Of a stretch of 64,000 bases of DNA, positions 22,635 through 35,588 are shown one piece after another. The translations under genes were made by a program, and so were the position numbers. Below the pieces are notes generated by a model. That model searched no databases and was not told where the DNA came from. It saw only the letters and a program-made list of their open reading frames with translations. Source of the stretch: Hordeum vulgare subsp. vulgare (lineage: Eukaryota; Streptophyta; Magnoliopsida; Poales; Poaceae); assembly GCF_904849725.1 (NCBI RefSeq), contig NC_058521.1, positions 558,268,176-558,332,175 of the forward strand. Reading direction: 5' to 3'. Within the stretch, counting starts at the first letter, position 1. Each line of letters starts with the position of its first letter.

Positions 22635-23110
22635 GACTCCCACTTGCACTACAGTCAATAATCTAGTTAGCACATCTTACTTTACACCAATGGTAGTGTG
22701 ATGTTAGTCCATGCTTGGTTTGAGGTATAGCCTTCGGCCTATTGAATCCGACGAGTCCAAATCCGTATGTATCATTTGCATTTCAATGCATCTATCATGC
22801 TTTCACAAGAATTCATAATTTGTGTGAACTGGCTTTGTATATATTGAATCACTCGCAGGACCTTTGATTCCTTAGACTCAGCTATGGAATCACTATTAAG
22901 GACAATGTTCCATTGGCACAATCATAGAGACCATACCAAGTTCACAAGTGAACTTTTGATTCATCACCCTTCATTGTTGCTTCTAAAGCGACACTATACC
23001 CAACCGTCGTTATATAATTCGCTATAGTAACTTTTTTGGACCAATTTCAACTTGTTGTACCACCAATTAATACAAATCCATTTAATCAGAATCGAGAATC
23101 GGTTGCAGCA
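22635..23110 (-). pseudogene. Remnant of copia RNase H end
   Basis: Directly internal to the LTR at 20810-22634. The minus strand shows broken pieces of the copia polyprotein C-terminus: WWYNK/VQQVEIG-like residues, then ELGMV, KGPASDSIYTKPVH and TDLDSSD, as in the RNase H tail of the Angela-type polyprotein at 58842. Many stops and frameshifts. The rest of the element is not seen to the right. Confidence 0.55.
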
Positions 23111-24365
23111 CAAATGAAGACATTATCGATGTAACCACCTACAACAATCATGTATTAATGTAACTCCTTATTTTTTTAATTTTAGTACTTAATGCCATTT
23201 TCACTATATATTGACATTAATCTCTTCCTTTTCCCTGTTCGTGAGAAACATGTCATCTTTCTTATTTTAGTACTTAATGATATTTTCATTGTTGTTCCAT
23301 GATAACTTTTGATCACTTTGGTAACTTAACTCAGAACTTACCTTGAGAGCCTCATCACTAATCAAATTTATTGTGAGACGAACTTCGTCGTCCTTTGTCG
23401 GTCCTGCAAAATCGCCTTGTAGAATTTTCTCGGCCCCGACGCAGCAATGCGGTAGTTATATGCCGATGAACGACCCACCTTCAACAAGATCCGTGACATC
23501 GCTGGCCGAGATTACCAGGACGGGGAAGTGAAAATGATGAAAGCAGGTATCAAACAAATATAGTTGCAGATGTCGAGGACTAGTATAAATGCGGGGACAT
23601 GTTTTGAGTAAAGGAAAAATTCCTCTCTAATGTAATTACCTTTCATCTTAAGATTCATGTCCAAAAAGTTTGAGGAATGAATGTGTTATCTCTTAGAGTG
23701 CTCTAATCTGAATTTGCATGCAAATGCATTGCAAATTCATCCAAAATTGACGTGCCAACCATAATGTGATATGCTTGTTCTATAGTAGGCATGTGCAATG
23801 TCTCAAATAGAAACCGAACTTTATGACAAAAGAATTGATATGACCATGCATGCTTTAACCTATTTTATTCAATCATATGCAGAGCACAATGCCATATGAT
23901 TTCTACAAATAAACAAGCAATTGCATCAAATTCATTATGAATTTATCCGAAGTTTATGTGGCGATCAAACTGTCATCTGTTTGTACGCAAGTAGACATGT
24001 CCACTTTTTGAAACTGCAACATATTTTCTAAAAAAACAATTGATTCTTTCATTCATATGCAAAGCAGATTGACATATGATTTGTTCAAACCGACAAACAA
24101 ATGATGTATTTGACAAGTAGACATGACAGATTTAACATGCATCTTACTTCCACTTGTGCACACTATGCACATATTTTGGTTCATTCATGAACACTATACG
24201 ACGCAAGCCACACTCGAAGAGTTCACATTTTCTTGTGTGAATTTTGTACATATTTTATACGATGATATTAATACCTCATACAAAAAGCTCAAAGTTTGAA
24301 TCATGATTAGTCAGAAACACACTTTTTGACATATACTAGTTGCAACAATAAGTTGTTTTCATGAA
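23111..24365. other. AT-rich intergenic, no gene seen
   Basis: No coding signal. A short duplicated stretch, TTATTTTAGTACTTAATG, occurs near 23180 and 23262. Other recurring pieces (CATATGCAGAGCA/AAAGCAGA around 23876 and 24058) suggest decayed repeat DNA. Confidence 0.4.
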
Positions 24366-24920
24366 GACAACACGTGTGTACTAGGGTATGGAAGTAGTGT
24401 TACTAGGTGGTATAAAAGGTCGTAGCAAATAGATCTTGAAAGGGTTATGATCACATGGAAAATGAAAGGAAATGCCACACTAATTGAATAAGAAATCAAA
24501 TCTATAAAGTTGTTTGAATGAATGAGAACATATCTGGACTAGGGGTATAGAAGTAGTATTAGTAGGAGATACAAAAGGGCGTAGCATCTTGATTTTGAAA
24601 TGGTTATGAGTTAATGTAAAATGAAAGGAAATACCATATTGAACCGAAAAAACACATCTACAATAAGTTGTTTGAATCAAGGAGAACATGTGTGCACTAG
24701 GGTATGGAAGTAGTGTTACTAGTAAGTACAAAAAGGTCTTAGCAACTAGTTTTTGAAATGGCTATGAGTAGATAAAACAATGAAAGGAAATACTACATTG
24801 AATGAGAAAACACATCTACAATCAGTTATTTTAATCAAGGAGAACATGAGTGCACTAGGGGTATCGAAGTAGTCCTAGTAGGAGGTGCGAAATGCCATAA
24901 CATCTAGATTTTCAAATAGG
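24366..24920. repeat. Tandem array, about 157-bp unit, 3.5 copies
   Basis: Copies start near 24368, 24528, 24684 and 24841. Each begins GAACATGTGTGCACTAGGGT and continues with GAAGTAGTGTTACTAG, a GCAACTAG...TTTTGAAATGG segment, AATGAAAGGAAATACCA and CACATCTACAAT. Non-coding. Confidence 0.85.
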
Positions 24921-26020
24921 GAGTAAACAACCATTAGGACATGTCAAGTGGCAACGTTAGTTCAAATTTCACATAGAAAAAGATCTATTATATGATCTAA
25001 TCTAAATTATTATCGGTTTGTCATGTACAAGGAAAATAACGGTTCATTGCAAACTTGTTCATTGGACCTTGGCATGACAAATAAACCTCTTATAAGCTAA
25101 ATAGCTCAAAAACATTTGGCATTTTTTGTAACACTTTTTGTCGTACATAATACATCCATAATGAGACCACATGCCAACTTCCACAATTTTTTAAGCATAC
25201 TAATGTTGGATTATATATTTTTTGTTGCAAAATGCAAGAAATGCGTGCGTACGTGTGTGCAAATTAAGTTCCACCTTTATTTTACTAAAAAAGGGTTCAC
25301 GTTCCTTTAATATTTTTGTTCACCCCAAGATTTTCGTTCCTTCCTCCCTTTCGTTCCATTTGTTTTTGTTCCCTCCAACTATTTCAAATGTCCACACTCA
25401 TTTGCCCCACCCACCGTACAAATCTTCTTCCCAATTAACCAAATGGACTGAAAACCTCATTCGCACCGTCCCCTCATATGTCTATTTTTCTCTAGATCTA
25501 GTCCACTTGTGTCGGCCAAATGGATACCTCCCGAGTGACCGAAATGGCGAGCGTGCTTTGAAGTAGCAAACAATGTGAACTTCCCCCATTGACCCCCAAG
25601 ACTAATCCTAGACTACGAGGTAACTACTCTAACCCCCTCTCGCTCCATCGCCCTTTCTAAGATTTGCACGTGCCTGTATGTGTTCACCTGTTGTTCTTTC
25701 AAAGAAGCAATAAATTTTTAGGCTCCATACAACAACCAGTTATATCTAGGGTTATACCAATTTAGTATGTAGTTTCTTAATAAATTAGCCATATTATATG
25801 GGGTACTGCATCTTGTTCTATCTAGGCTTACAATAATTTAGTATGTAGGTTCTTAATAAAGTTTGTGTTTTTTCATAATTGAATGATTTATTCTTCTTGA
25901 GATAACATGCATCTTGTTCTAGATTTGGTAGTGCATTACAACCTGTTATTCTTCCTAATACAATCTACTTATGGAGTATGTGGTACACTCCAAATCTTTG
26001 TTCACATTATTGATGACCAT
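24921..26020. other. Intergenic, no gene seen
   Basis: AT-rich. Contains a small direct repeat (TTTAGTATGTAG followed by TTCTTAATAAA) at about 25760 and 25836. No supported coding region. Confidence 0.35.
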
Positions 26021-27538
26021 GCCTAGTAACAAATCGTTTCTCGCTCTATAGTTGTTGCTGCCAAACTAGCACATCTGTACCGCAGGATTAAAGACGAAAC
26101 ATTGGAGGGCGATTATCATATAGCCAAACATGCACTTAGAAAAGATGTTGTCTATGAAATTGATAAGAATTCACAGGGTTCAAATGATGCCACTCAAATC
26201 GGTATAGGTCAATATCGTGGTAATCTTCAAAAAACTACTTCTCTTGTACATATTTCTTGTACATCCGATTAATACCACTTCTAGATTTTTGTTTCTGAAC
26301 TATGTCTTCGAGTGCATTCGTCCATGCAATGTATGGTTTTACACCGGCACTACCGAAGAAGCGTACCATAGCCGACATACCTTCAACTTCAACTGCAACA
26401 AGATCTATAGTGAATGACCCATCTATTCACACGGTTAAACTTTCTTTCCTGATTGCTAATTCATATACACGTTAAACTTGTGTTGTAAAACATTTATTAA
26501 AACTAAACATGCATATTTTCTATCCTAAACGGTGTATGTTTTCTACAGGGAAAGGTTCATTCAAACCTGAAGAATGCATTTGTCGTAGAAATGTGCATTG
26601 GTATTATGAGGAAATGTGGTCGTGATATTCCAGATAGGAACAATTAATGTAATAAGGTAAAAAACGCAGCCGTGAGCAAGTTATATCATCGAAGCGTGAG
26701 TATATAAACGAAGAAATTGGGAGAAACTTGTGGACCAGTGGTGTGAGGATCACTCCAATGTATGTAATACACACTCTTCGTTCATCAACTTGTTAATCTG
26801 TACTTCTGGACACATTGTACTAAATTTGAGCTTTATATCGTAGGCTCATCGTGCCAAGAAATAAGGAAAACCATCTACTGTGAAGCTAATCTAAAATGCT
26901 TCACCTACAAAATGTGATTCCCACTTATTACATAAGGTAAGTATTTGTACTACCTTATTGCAAATGCTTTATATTGGATTACTATGTGACTTGCAGTATT
27001 AATGTTTACCAATTGATAAATCTGATATAAGTCTATTCATAATTACTCAAATTAGTTAACACTCCTCTAATAGTGCTATCATAATATTGCAGAATGAATC
27101 GAAGATTAAACATACACCATCAAAATAGCTTGATACGACAACAATACTTGTTGTAGAAATTATTGAGGGAAAGAGCGCCTGAAGCACGTTACTTTCAAGC
27201 ATGAGCATCTCATCCTCCTCCGGGAAGAATACACCCTCTCATGAACACATCCGTGAACTTGAAAACATCATTGCAACTCACGAGGCAGATGCAAAAAAGG
27301 CAAGTGATATGTTTTGTGAAGAGCTAAATGAAATACTTTTTGTCGAGATAGTATAAATTAAATAACTCAAGAAGAAGCAGCTACAAGAGCTTGAAGATTT
27401 CAAGAGGGATTAGTAGAAGAAATCCACTGGATTTAAAAAAAGGAAGAGACATATGGAGGCAATGCTTGGTAACCTGTTAAGAAAGTCGTCACTGTCAGCA
27501 CAAGATAGTGTCCAAAAAATACTAATGGCCTCATGCTT
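26021..27538 (+). pseudogene. Gene-like decayed sequence, possibly DNA-transposon derived
   Basis: Short plus-strand coding-looking blocks are separated by AT-rich, intron-like DNA. One block reads RRIKDETLEGDYHIAKHALR (about 26080-26140) and one reads HEHIRELENIIATHEADAKK (about 27238-27300). The second resembles the coiled end of plant Ptta/En-Spm transposase-like proteins, but I cannot confirm a family. Stops and frameshifts are frequent, and it is cut off on the right by the Gypsy LTR at 27539. Confidence 0.3.
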
Positions 27539-29423
27539 AAGGACAATAGCAAGTTTCCCTCAAGTGGATGACCTAAGGTTTATCAATCTATGAGAGGCGT
27601 AGGATGAAGATGGTCTATCTCAAGCAACCATGCAATCAAATAACAAAGAGTCTCTTGTGTCCCCAACACACCCAATACAATGGTAAATTGTATAGGTGCA
27701 CTAGTTCGACGAAGATATGGTGATACAAGTGTAACATGGATGATAGATATAGGTTTTTGTAATCTGAAAGTATAAAAACAGCAAAGTAACAAATAGTAAA
27801 CATCGAGCAAAACATTATATAAATGCTTGGAAACAAGGCCTAGGGTCCATACTTTCACTATTGCAAGTTCTCTCAACAATACTAACATAGTTGAATCATA
27901 TATAAATCCATCACATGCGACAAAGAGTTCACTCCAAAGTAACAAATAGCGGAGAACAAATGAAGAAATTATTGTAGGTACGATACCACCTCAAAGTTAT
28001 CTTTTCTCATCAATCTTATGAGCTATACATATAATTGTGAGGAACAGCCCTAGAGTTCGTACTAAAATAACACCTTAAGATACACATCAACAAAACCCCT
28101 AATGTCACCTAGATACTTCAATGCCACCACAAGTACCCATGGGCATGATTATATGAGATGCATCACATAATTTCAGATTCATCATGTTCAATCCAACACA
28201 AAGAACTTCAAAGAGTGCCCCAAAGTTTCTACCAGAAAGTCAAGACGAAAACATGTGCCAAGCCGTATGCATAGATTCCCAAGGTCACGGAACCCGCAAG
28301 TTGATCACCAAAACATACATCAAGTAGATCAATAGAACATCCCATTGTCACCACAGATATCCCATTGCAATACATACATCAAGTGTTCTCAAATTCTTAA
28401 AGACTCAATCCTATAAGAAAACTTCAAAGAGAAAACTCAATTCATCACAAGAAGATAGAGATGGGAAAACTTCATATGATTCATTTATATTAATAAAGCT
28501 CGCGATACTTCAAGATCGTGCCATCTCAAGAACACGAGAGAGAGAAAGATATTGAACATATAGCTACTAGTACATACCCTCAGCCCTGAGGAGGATTACT
28601 CACACATTATCATGGTGAGAAAGAGAGATTTGTTGATACCCGAAGAGATGGAGGTGATGGCGGCCACGACACCGACGACGGGCGGCGTCCCCTTGCCCTC
28701 CTTCTTCCTTGGTCTTTCTGCCGCAATGGAGGAGCCTCTCCCCTTCTTGGCGGCTGCCAAGGGAGAGGCAAATTCGTGGCTCTTGGTGGCTCTACCAAAA
28801 TTAGGGTTTTTCTCTCCTTATATGTGCCTCTATGGTCCTCTATGGCCCTCTGATGGATGGTCGCTTGATTCAATGGCTCTCGAGCACCTCTAGAACCTTC
28901 CTAGGGGCTCCTCACATCCCTCATGAGTCTCCAAAGTCATGGCTTCGTCGAATATATTAGATATGTTAAGAGTTTGACTCAACCACGTCAACAAGTCTCG
29001 TGATCCCATAATAAGATATTTTTCTTCAGTAAAACGGGTCTCCAGATCGCATAGAAACTCTGTTTTGGACGAATTTGTAGTCCAGAATCATTTCCATAAA
29101 ATACCCCACACTTTCCTAGTTTTACCCTTTTCCATTTGACGCCGTCTTCAGGGTCAAACGGACGATCTCTTAAAATTGTTTGTGGACTGATTTCAGGAGA
29201 GTTAGAGTCCTCCAACAAGGCTCCTTTTGCGTTTTTTCGACAATTTATAATTAATTCCTACAAATCAAAGCGTGAAACAAGAACTTGTGCAATTTTGAAA
29301 CCATTAATAGATTAGTCCAAAAAAATAATATAAAGTTGTAGTAAAATGATTGTAAAACATCCAAGAATGATAATATAATAGCATGGAACAAGGAAAAATT
29401 ATAGATACGTTGGAGACGTATCA
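27539..29423 (-). repeat. 3' LTR of the minus-strand Gypsy element
   Basis: Ends at GACGTATCA (29423), immediately followed by GCATCCCCAAGCTTAA of the internal domain. Its left side begins abruptly in AGGACAATAG, so the terminal ~60 bp are missing. Contains a GC-rich block (28640-28800) whose frames (for example 28610-28873 minus) are not conserved genes. Confidence 0.85.
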
Positions 29424-31773
29424 GCATCCCCAAGCTTAACTCATGCTCGTCCTCGAGTAGGTAAATGATAAAAACAGAAATTTTGATGTGGAATGCTGCA
29501 TAACATGTTCATCAAATACTTTTTTTTTCTTTGTATAGCATGGACATTGAAGTTGTAAGTGATTCAAAGCAATAGTCTAGTTTTAACGTAATGACTTCAA
29601 TACTAAAGCATGTCAACAAGCAACCATGTCTTTCAAAATATCAACACTAAATAAAGTTATTCCTAGACCATCATGCTCAATCATTGATCCATTCATGAAA
29701 CACTCAAAAATTAGCTATGCCCAATGCTCAAGTACGATCATAGTGTTCCCTAGTTGGTGGTTATAAGAGAAGATGGAGACTCAAAGCAAAAATAATAATT
29801 TCATAAAGTAAATAGATAGGCCTTTCATAGAGGGGAGTAGAGATTTTTAGAGGTGCCAGAGGTCAAGGTTTAAATTGAGAGAGGAAAATTATTTTGAGTA
29901 GCATGCTTTTCCTGTCAACGAAAACGAGAAAGTAGCTCGCAATACTTTCCATGCTAGATATATTATAAGCGGTTTCCAAACATAATGGCAAAGTTTTTAC
30001 TCCCCTCCACCAATCAATCACACTCCACGACGAGCCGAATCCACGGGTTCCGTCCATACCAACAACATTCCTGGGGGAGTTTTGTTTCATTATATTTGAT
30101 TTGATTTTTGAGCATAGAACTGGGCATCCCAAATACACCACTTTCTCGTGAATGATAGTGAATCAACACATATTGTGAGAATAACCCACCTAGCATGGAA
30201 AAATATTGGATACTCCCCACCGTTTCATGAGCGGTACGGGCACACAAAAGAGAAAAATATTTTAATTTTTTAGAGATGGCACATACAAATTTGCTTGGAA
30301 CGACATGGAAATACCGCATATAGGTAGGTATGGTGGACTCATGAGGCAAAACTTGGTTTAAGGATTTTGGATGCACAAGTAGTATTTTTTTACTTAGTAC
30401 AAATGAAGTCTAGCAAATAGATTGGGAAGCAATCAAACCGAGAAACAAAAATTCACATAAGTGAGCATTGAGTCATAACTATCACCGAATAATGCACCGC
30501 ATTAGGATGTAACTTAATTGCATAACTATTGACTTTCGTGCATGCATAGGGAATCACAAACCTTAACACCAATATTCCTACTTAAAGCATAATTACTCAC
30601 CAACATGACTAACATATTACTATCATCATGTTTCAAAACTATTACAAATAATCAAGTTTAATTTATCCCATGATCTTCATGAAAGTTTTTATTATATCCC
30701 TCTTGGATATCTATTACTTTGGGACTAGTTTCATATATCGTTATTTCCCTTTCGACATTCTCAAACCAATTTAAAGAAGCAAAAGAGCATAAAGATTTCA
30801 TCCCACAGAAAGGTATAAGTGAATCATTAGAGGAAATGACAAGCTACTCACAAAAGATACAAGTGAAGATCAATGAGTAGTCAAACAAGGAGCTGTGTGA
30901 GGACTCTCTCTCCCTCAAAAATTATTTTTTCAGATCTGAGTATTTTATTTAAACAACAAAAAAGATAAAAATTTACTCCAAGGATAGAACACATCATGTG
31001 AACGAATAAAAATTTAGGCTCAACATAGGCTAACCGATAGTTGACGAAGAGAGGTGGGATGCGTAGCATCCCCAAGCTTAGATGCTTGAGAGTTCTTGAA
31101 ATATTTACTTGGGGTGCCTTGGGCATCACCAATCTTGATATTTTGTATCTTTTTCAATCCTCTCGTATCCCGGTTTCACCTATTCTCAAAAACTTCATCC
31201 ACACAAAACTTGAAAAGAACTCGTAAAATAGGTTAGTGCACATAATAATAAATCAACTCTTTATGTACTGACAAGACAAGTTGCATAATAATTGCAAACA
31301 TCATCTACTATTTACTATCATTTCCACAATTTATATCTATCAATATAGGCTATGAAAACTATAGGATAAGTAGATAACAAAACCATGACACCAATCTGTG
31401 CAAACAGAACAATTTGTAGAAATTTATGAAAACAATGTACTTCTATAACTCCAAAAATTAGGAAAACTTAGGACATGCTATAAAATTTAGACGAAAATCC
31501 TGTGTAAAAATTTCAGAAACTTTCCAAGTTCCAGTAAAATATGAAAATTCAAAAACTACAGCACCGGTTTGTGTTTTTACACAACACCAATGAAAGCATG
31601 CAATGCAAGCATAATAATGCAATTCTTGGAACTTTTTGTTGAAAAACAAGATTATAAATAACACCTAACAGAGAACAACAAAATAAAATGACGCTCCAAG
31701 CAAAACTCATATTATGTGACGAAGAAAAATATAGCTCCAAGTAAGATATACCGATAATCTTGAAGACGAAAGA

Positions 31774-31858
31774 GGGGATGCCTTTCGAGGCATCCCCAAG
31801 CATAGGTGCTTGAGTCTTCCTTGGATATTACCTTGGGGGTGCCTTGGGCATCCCCAAG
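31774..31858 (-). other. Pair of perfect or near-perfect hairpins in the Gypsy internal domain
   Basis: First hairpin: GGGGATGCCT (31774-31783), loop TTCG, AGGCATCCCC (31788-31797), 10 of 10 pairs. Second: CTTGGGGGTGCC (31832-31843), loop TTG, GGCATCCCCAAG (31847-31858), 12 pairs with one G-T wobble. Related hairpins lie in the plus-strand relative at 38500-38583. Probably RNA structures of the element. Confidence 0.7.
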
Positions 31859-32503
31859 CACAGATTTTTGTCACTAATTATTCTCCTCATGTCAGTATCT
31901 CACCCAAAACTTGAAAACTTCAATCACACAAAACTTCGGAACTTCGTGAGATGGGTTAGTATAATAAATAATGATCATTCGCTTAGGTACTATCAAGACA
32001 AGATTCATAATTGTTCACACATTATACCTAATGTATTCTACTATTACCATAATTTATATCACTGAATATAATCTATGGGAATACTAAAACAAGCGAACTA
32101 TGCATGCAAAACAGAATCTGTCAAAAACAAAACAGTCTATGAAGATCTGTAGTGTAACCATACTTCCTTGTCTCTAAAAGTTCTGAACAATTAGGACAAT
32201 ACATGCAATTTGTATATAAATCATGTATAAAAAATTCAGATCAAAAGCACGTTCCAGTGAATCTACAAAATTCCTAGACTGAGAGCAAAAGTTTCCGTTT
32301 TTGCACAGAATCAACTCAACTATCATCCACACTATCCCAAAGGCTTTACTTGGCACTTTATTGAAACAAAAGCTATAAAACATGATTAATACAGTAGCTT
32401 AATCATGTGAACACTTCAAAACAGAAAGTAAAAGTGTTGGGTTGTCTCCCAACAAGCGCTTTCTTTAAAGCCTTTTAGCTAGGCATGATGATTTCAATGA
32501 TGC

Positions 32504-33280
32504 TCACATAGGAATAATAATTATAACATCCAAAAGAGCATCATGAATCTCATGACAAGAACATTTAAGTACAACCCACTTCCTATGTATAGAGATTTTG
32601 TGAACAAAAAATTTATGGGTGCAAGAATCAACTAGCATAGGAAGGCAAAACAAGCATAACTTCAAAACTTTGAACACATAGAGAGGAAACTTGATATTAT
32701 TGCAATTCTTACAAGCATATGTTCCTCCCTCATAATAATTTTCAGTAGCATCATGAAGGAATTCCACAATATAACCAGCACATCAGGCATTCTTTTCATG
32801 ATCCACAAGCAAAGAAATTTTACTACTCACCACATAAGAAAATTTATTCACATCAATAGTAGTGGGAGAAAACTCAACAAAATAACTATCATGTGAAGCA
32901 TAATCCAATTGAAAATTAAAATCATGATGACAAGTTTCATGGCTATCATTATTCTTTATAGCATACATGTCATCACAATAATCATCATAAATAGGAGGCA
33001 TGCTTTCATGATAATAAATTTTCTCATCAAAACTTGGGGGACTAAACATATCATCTTCATCAAACATAGCATCCCCAAGCTTGTGGCTTTGCATATCATT
33101 AGCATCATGAATATTCAAGGAGTTCATATTAACAATATTTCTATCATGCTCATCACTCAAAGATTTAGTGCCAAACATTTTAATAACTTCTTCTTCTAAC
33201 ACTTGAGCACAATTTTCCTTTCCATCATTTTCACGAAAGACATTGAAAAGACGAACCATATGGGGCAACCTCAATGCCAT
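32504..33280 (-). pseudogene. Short Gypsy-internal ORF of unknown function, one stop codon
   Basis: One minus-strand frame runs from ATG at 33280 (MALRLPHMVRLFNVFREN) to 32504, with a single TGA after DHEKNA near 32768. The product would be about 258 residues: acidic, Asp/His/Tyr-rich in the middle (YDDYCDDMYAIKNND), then a basic hydrophobic C-terminus with EFLHDATENYYEGGTY and ISIHRKWVVLKCSCHE. No gag zinc knuckle, protease, polymerase or integrase motif. The C-terminal ~80 residues match the ORF at 37404-37847 in the plus-strand relative (shared VEF, YYE/HYE-G-Y, PLxVF, IHRK, CH). It starts about 190 bases inside the right LTR, where gag would lie. Function unknown. Confidence 0.6.
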
Positions 33281-33375
33281 CTTTTTTGTAGTTTTGTTTT
33301 ATAAAACAAAACTAGTAAAAAACAAGAAACTAAAAGATTTAATTGCAAGATCTAAATATATACCTTCAAGCACTC

Positions 33376-33469
33376 ACCTCCCCGGCAACGGCGCCAGAAA
33401 AGAGCTTCGTTGACGGGATGTGAGTGCCGCTTACCTAACCTCCCCGACAACGGCGCGAGAAAAGAGCTT
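33376..33469 (-). promoter_or_regulatory. Duplicated primer-binding-site region
   Basis: Two 32-bp copies, 62 bp apart, of the reverse of AAGCTCTTTTC then TGGCGCCGTTGCCGGGGA, at 33376-33407 and 33438-33469. The copy next to the LTR has two changes in the core (CGCGCC and GTCGGGG); the inner copy is the consensus form. Normally only one copy follows the 5' LTR. Confidence 0.8.
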
Positions 33470-33471
33470 GA

Positions 33472-35298
33472 TGTCTACTATACAACCTTCTTCTTGTAGA
33501 CTCGAGTTGGGACTCCAAGCGCAGAGTTTTGTAGGACAATAGGAAGTTTCTTTCAAGTGGATGACCTAAGGTTTATCAATCCATGGTAGGCGTAGGATGA
33601 AGATGGTCTCTCATGTGTAATATGGATGGTAGGTATAGTTTTTTTAATAGGAAAATATAAAAATAGCAAGGTAACAAATAGTATACAGCGAGCAAAACGT
33701 TGTATAAATGCTTGGAAACAAGGCGTAGGGTCCATGCTTTCACTAGTGCAACTTCTCTCAACAATACTAACATAGTTGAATCATATATAAATCCCTCACG
33801 TGCGACAAAGAGTTCACTCCAAAGTCACAAATAGAGGAGAACAAACAAAGAAGTTATTGTAGGGTACAAAACCACCTTAAAGTTATCTTTTCTGATCAAT
33901 CTTATGAGCTATCCCTATAAGTGTCATGAACAGCCCTAGGAGTTCATACTAAAATAACACCTTAAGATACACATCAACAAAAACCCTAATGTCACCTAGA
34001 TACTCCAATGCCACCACAAGTACCCATGGGCTTGATTATACGATATGCATCACATAATTTCAGATTCATCATGTTCAATCCAACACAAAGAACTTCAAAG
34101 AGTGCCCCAAAGTTTCTACCGGGAAGTCAAGACGAAAACATGTGCCAACCCCTATGCATAGATTCCCAAGGTCACGGAACCCGCAAGTTGATCACCAAAA
34201 CATACATCAAGTGGATCAATACAACATCCCATTGCAAGACATACATCAAGTGTTCTCAAATCCTTATAGACTCAATCCTATAAGAAAACTTCAAAGGGAA
34301 AACTCAATTCATCAGAAGAAGATAGAGAGGAGAAAACTTCATATGATTCATCTATATTAATAAAGCTCGCAATACTTCAAGATCGTGCCATATCAAGAAC
34401 ACGAGAGAGAGAAATTGAACACGTAGCTACTAGTACATACCCCAAGGAGGATTACTCAGACATTATCATGGTGAGAAAGAGAGATTTGTTAATGGAGAGG
34501 TGCACCCCCGAAGAGATGGAGGCCATGGCGGCCACGACACCGGCGACGGGCGGAGGCCCCCTGCCCCTCCATATTCCTTGGTCTTGCTGCTGCAATGGAG
34601 GAGCCTGTCTCCTTCTTGGCGGCTGCCTAGGGAGAGGCAAATTCGTGGCTCTTGGTGGCTCTACCAAAATTATGGTTTTTCTCTCCTTATATGTGTCTCT
34701 GTGATGCTCTATGTCCCTCTGATGGATGGACCCTTGATCCAATGGCTCTCAGGCACCTCTAGAACCTTCCTAGGGGCTCCTCACAACCCTCATGAGTCTC
34801 CAAAGTCATGGCTTGGCCGAATATATCAGATATGTTAAGAGTTGGGCTCAATCACGTCAACAATTCTCGTGATCCCATTATCAGATAGTTTCCTTCAGTA
34901 AAACGGGTCTCCAGATCGCATACGAACTCTGTATTGGACGAATTTGTAGTCCAGAATCATTGCCATAAAATTACCCACACTTACCTAGTTTTAGCTTTTT
35001 TCCATTTGACGCCGTATTCATGAGTCAAACTGACGATCTCTTAAAACTGTTTGTGGACAGATTTCATGAGAGTGAGAATCCTCCTCCAACAGGGCTCCTT
35101 TTTCGTTTTTTTCGACAATTTCTAATTAATTCCTACAAATAAAAGTGTGAAACAAGAACTTGGGCAATTTGGCAACCATTAATAGGTCAGACCCAAAAAA
35201 TAATTTAAAGTTGTAGTAAAATGATTGTAAAACATCCAAGAATGATAATATAACAGCATGGAACAAGCAAAAATTATAGATACGTTGGAGACGTATCA
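33472..35298 (-). repeat. 5' LTR of the minus-strand Gypsy element
   Basis: Starts TGTCTACTATACAACC (plus strand) and ends GACGTATCA. 1827 bp, complete at both ends, aligning with 27539-29423 apart from a ~110-bp deletion after 33610. Frames within it are not genes. Confidence 0.85.
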
Positions 35299-35588
35299 TC
35301 CACCCACATATGAAATTATCAAAGTAGCGAATGCGAATCAACTCAACATGATAAACACGACTAGACAGAAATCCCCATGTGTCCTCAGGGACGCTTGCTT
35401 AATATAAGAGTACCTTTAGGCCCGTCCTTTGCTACAAAAAGGATAGGACTACCTTGCTACACCTTTTCTACTATTGCTACTTATCACTTTTTATGAATTA
35501 TCTTGCCAGAAAACTATCTATCACTGTTACTTACAACACTTGCACAGAATACCTTGTCGAAAACCGATTGTGAGTTCCTTCTGCTCCT
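35299..35588 (+). mobile_element. Fragment of another Gypsy LTR end
   Basis: A 290-bp piece with CAGGGACGCTTGCTTAA, GTCCTTTGCTACAAAAAGGA and CCGATTGTGAGTTCCTTCTG, which I recognise as near the 3' end of other Triticeae Gypsy LTRs. It lies between the head-to-head LTRs and has no own borders. Confidence 0.45.

Larger units (their letters stand above)
27539..35298 (-). mobile_element. Gypsy-type LTR retrotransposon, minus strand, no gag-pol (7.8 kb)
   Basis: Two long LTRs (27539-29423 and 33472-35298) flank a 4.0-kb internal domain. In element orientation each LTR opens TGATACGTCTCCAACGTATC. The internal domain starts beside the right LTR with a primer-binding-site-like TGGCGCCGTTGCCGGGGA and ends beside the left LTR with CTTGGGGATGC. 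The left LTR lacks its last 60 or so bases; the right LTR lacks about 110 bp present in the left. The internal domain has no protease, reverse transcriptase or integrase, only a short broken ORF, so it is non-autonomous. It resembles Triticeae Sabrina/WHAM-like Gypsy families; exact family uncertain. No target duplication, because the left end is truncated. Confidence 0.85.

Noticed and set aside
19380..24920. CRISPR-like arrays
   Set aside because: The regular repeats are long, contiguous tandem satellites in a plant genome, without unique spacers or cas genes.
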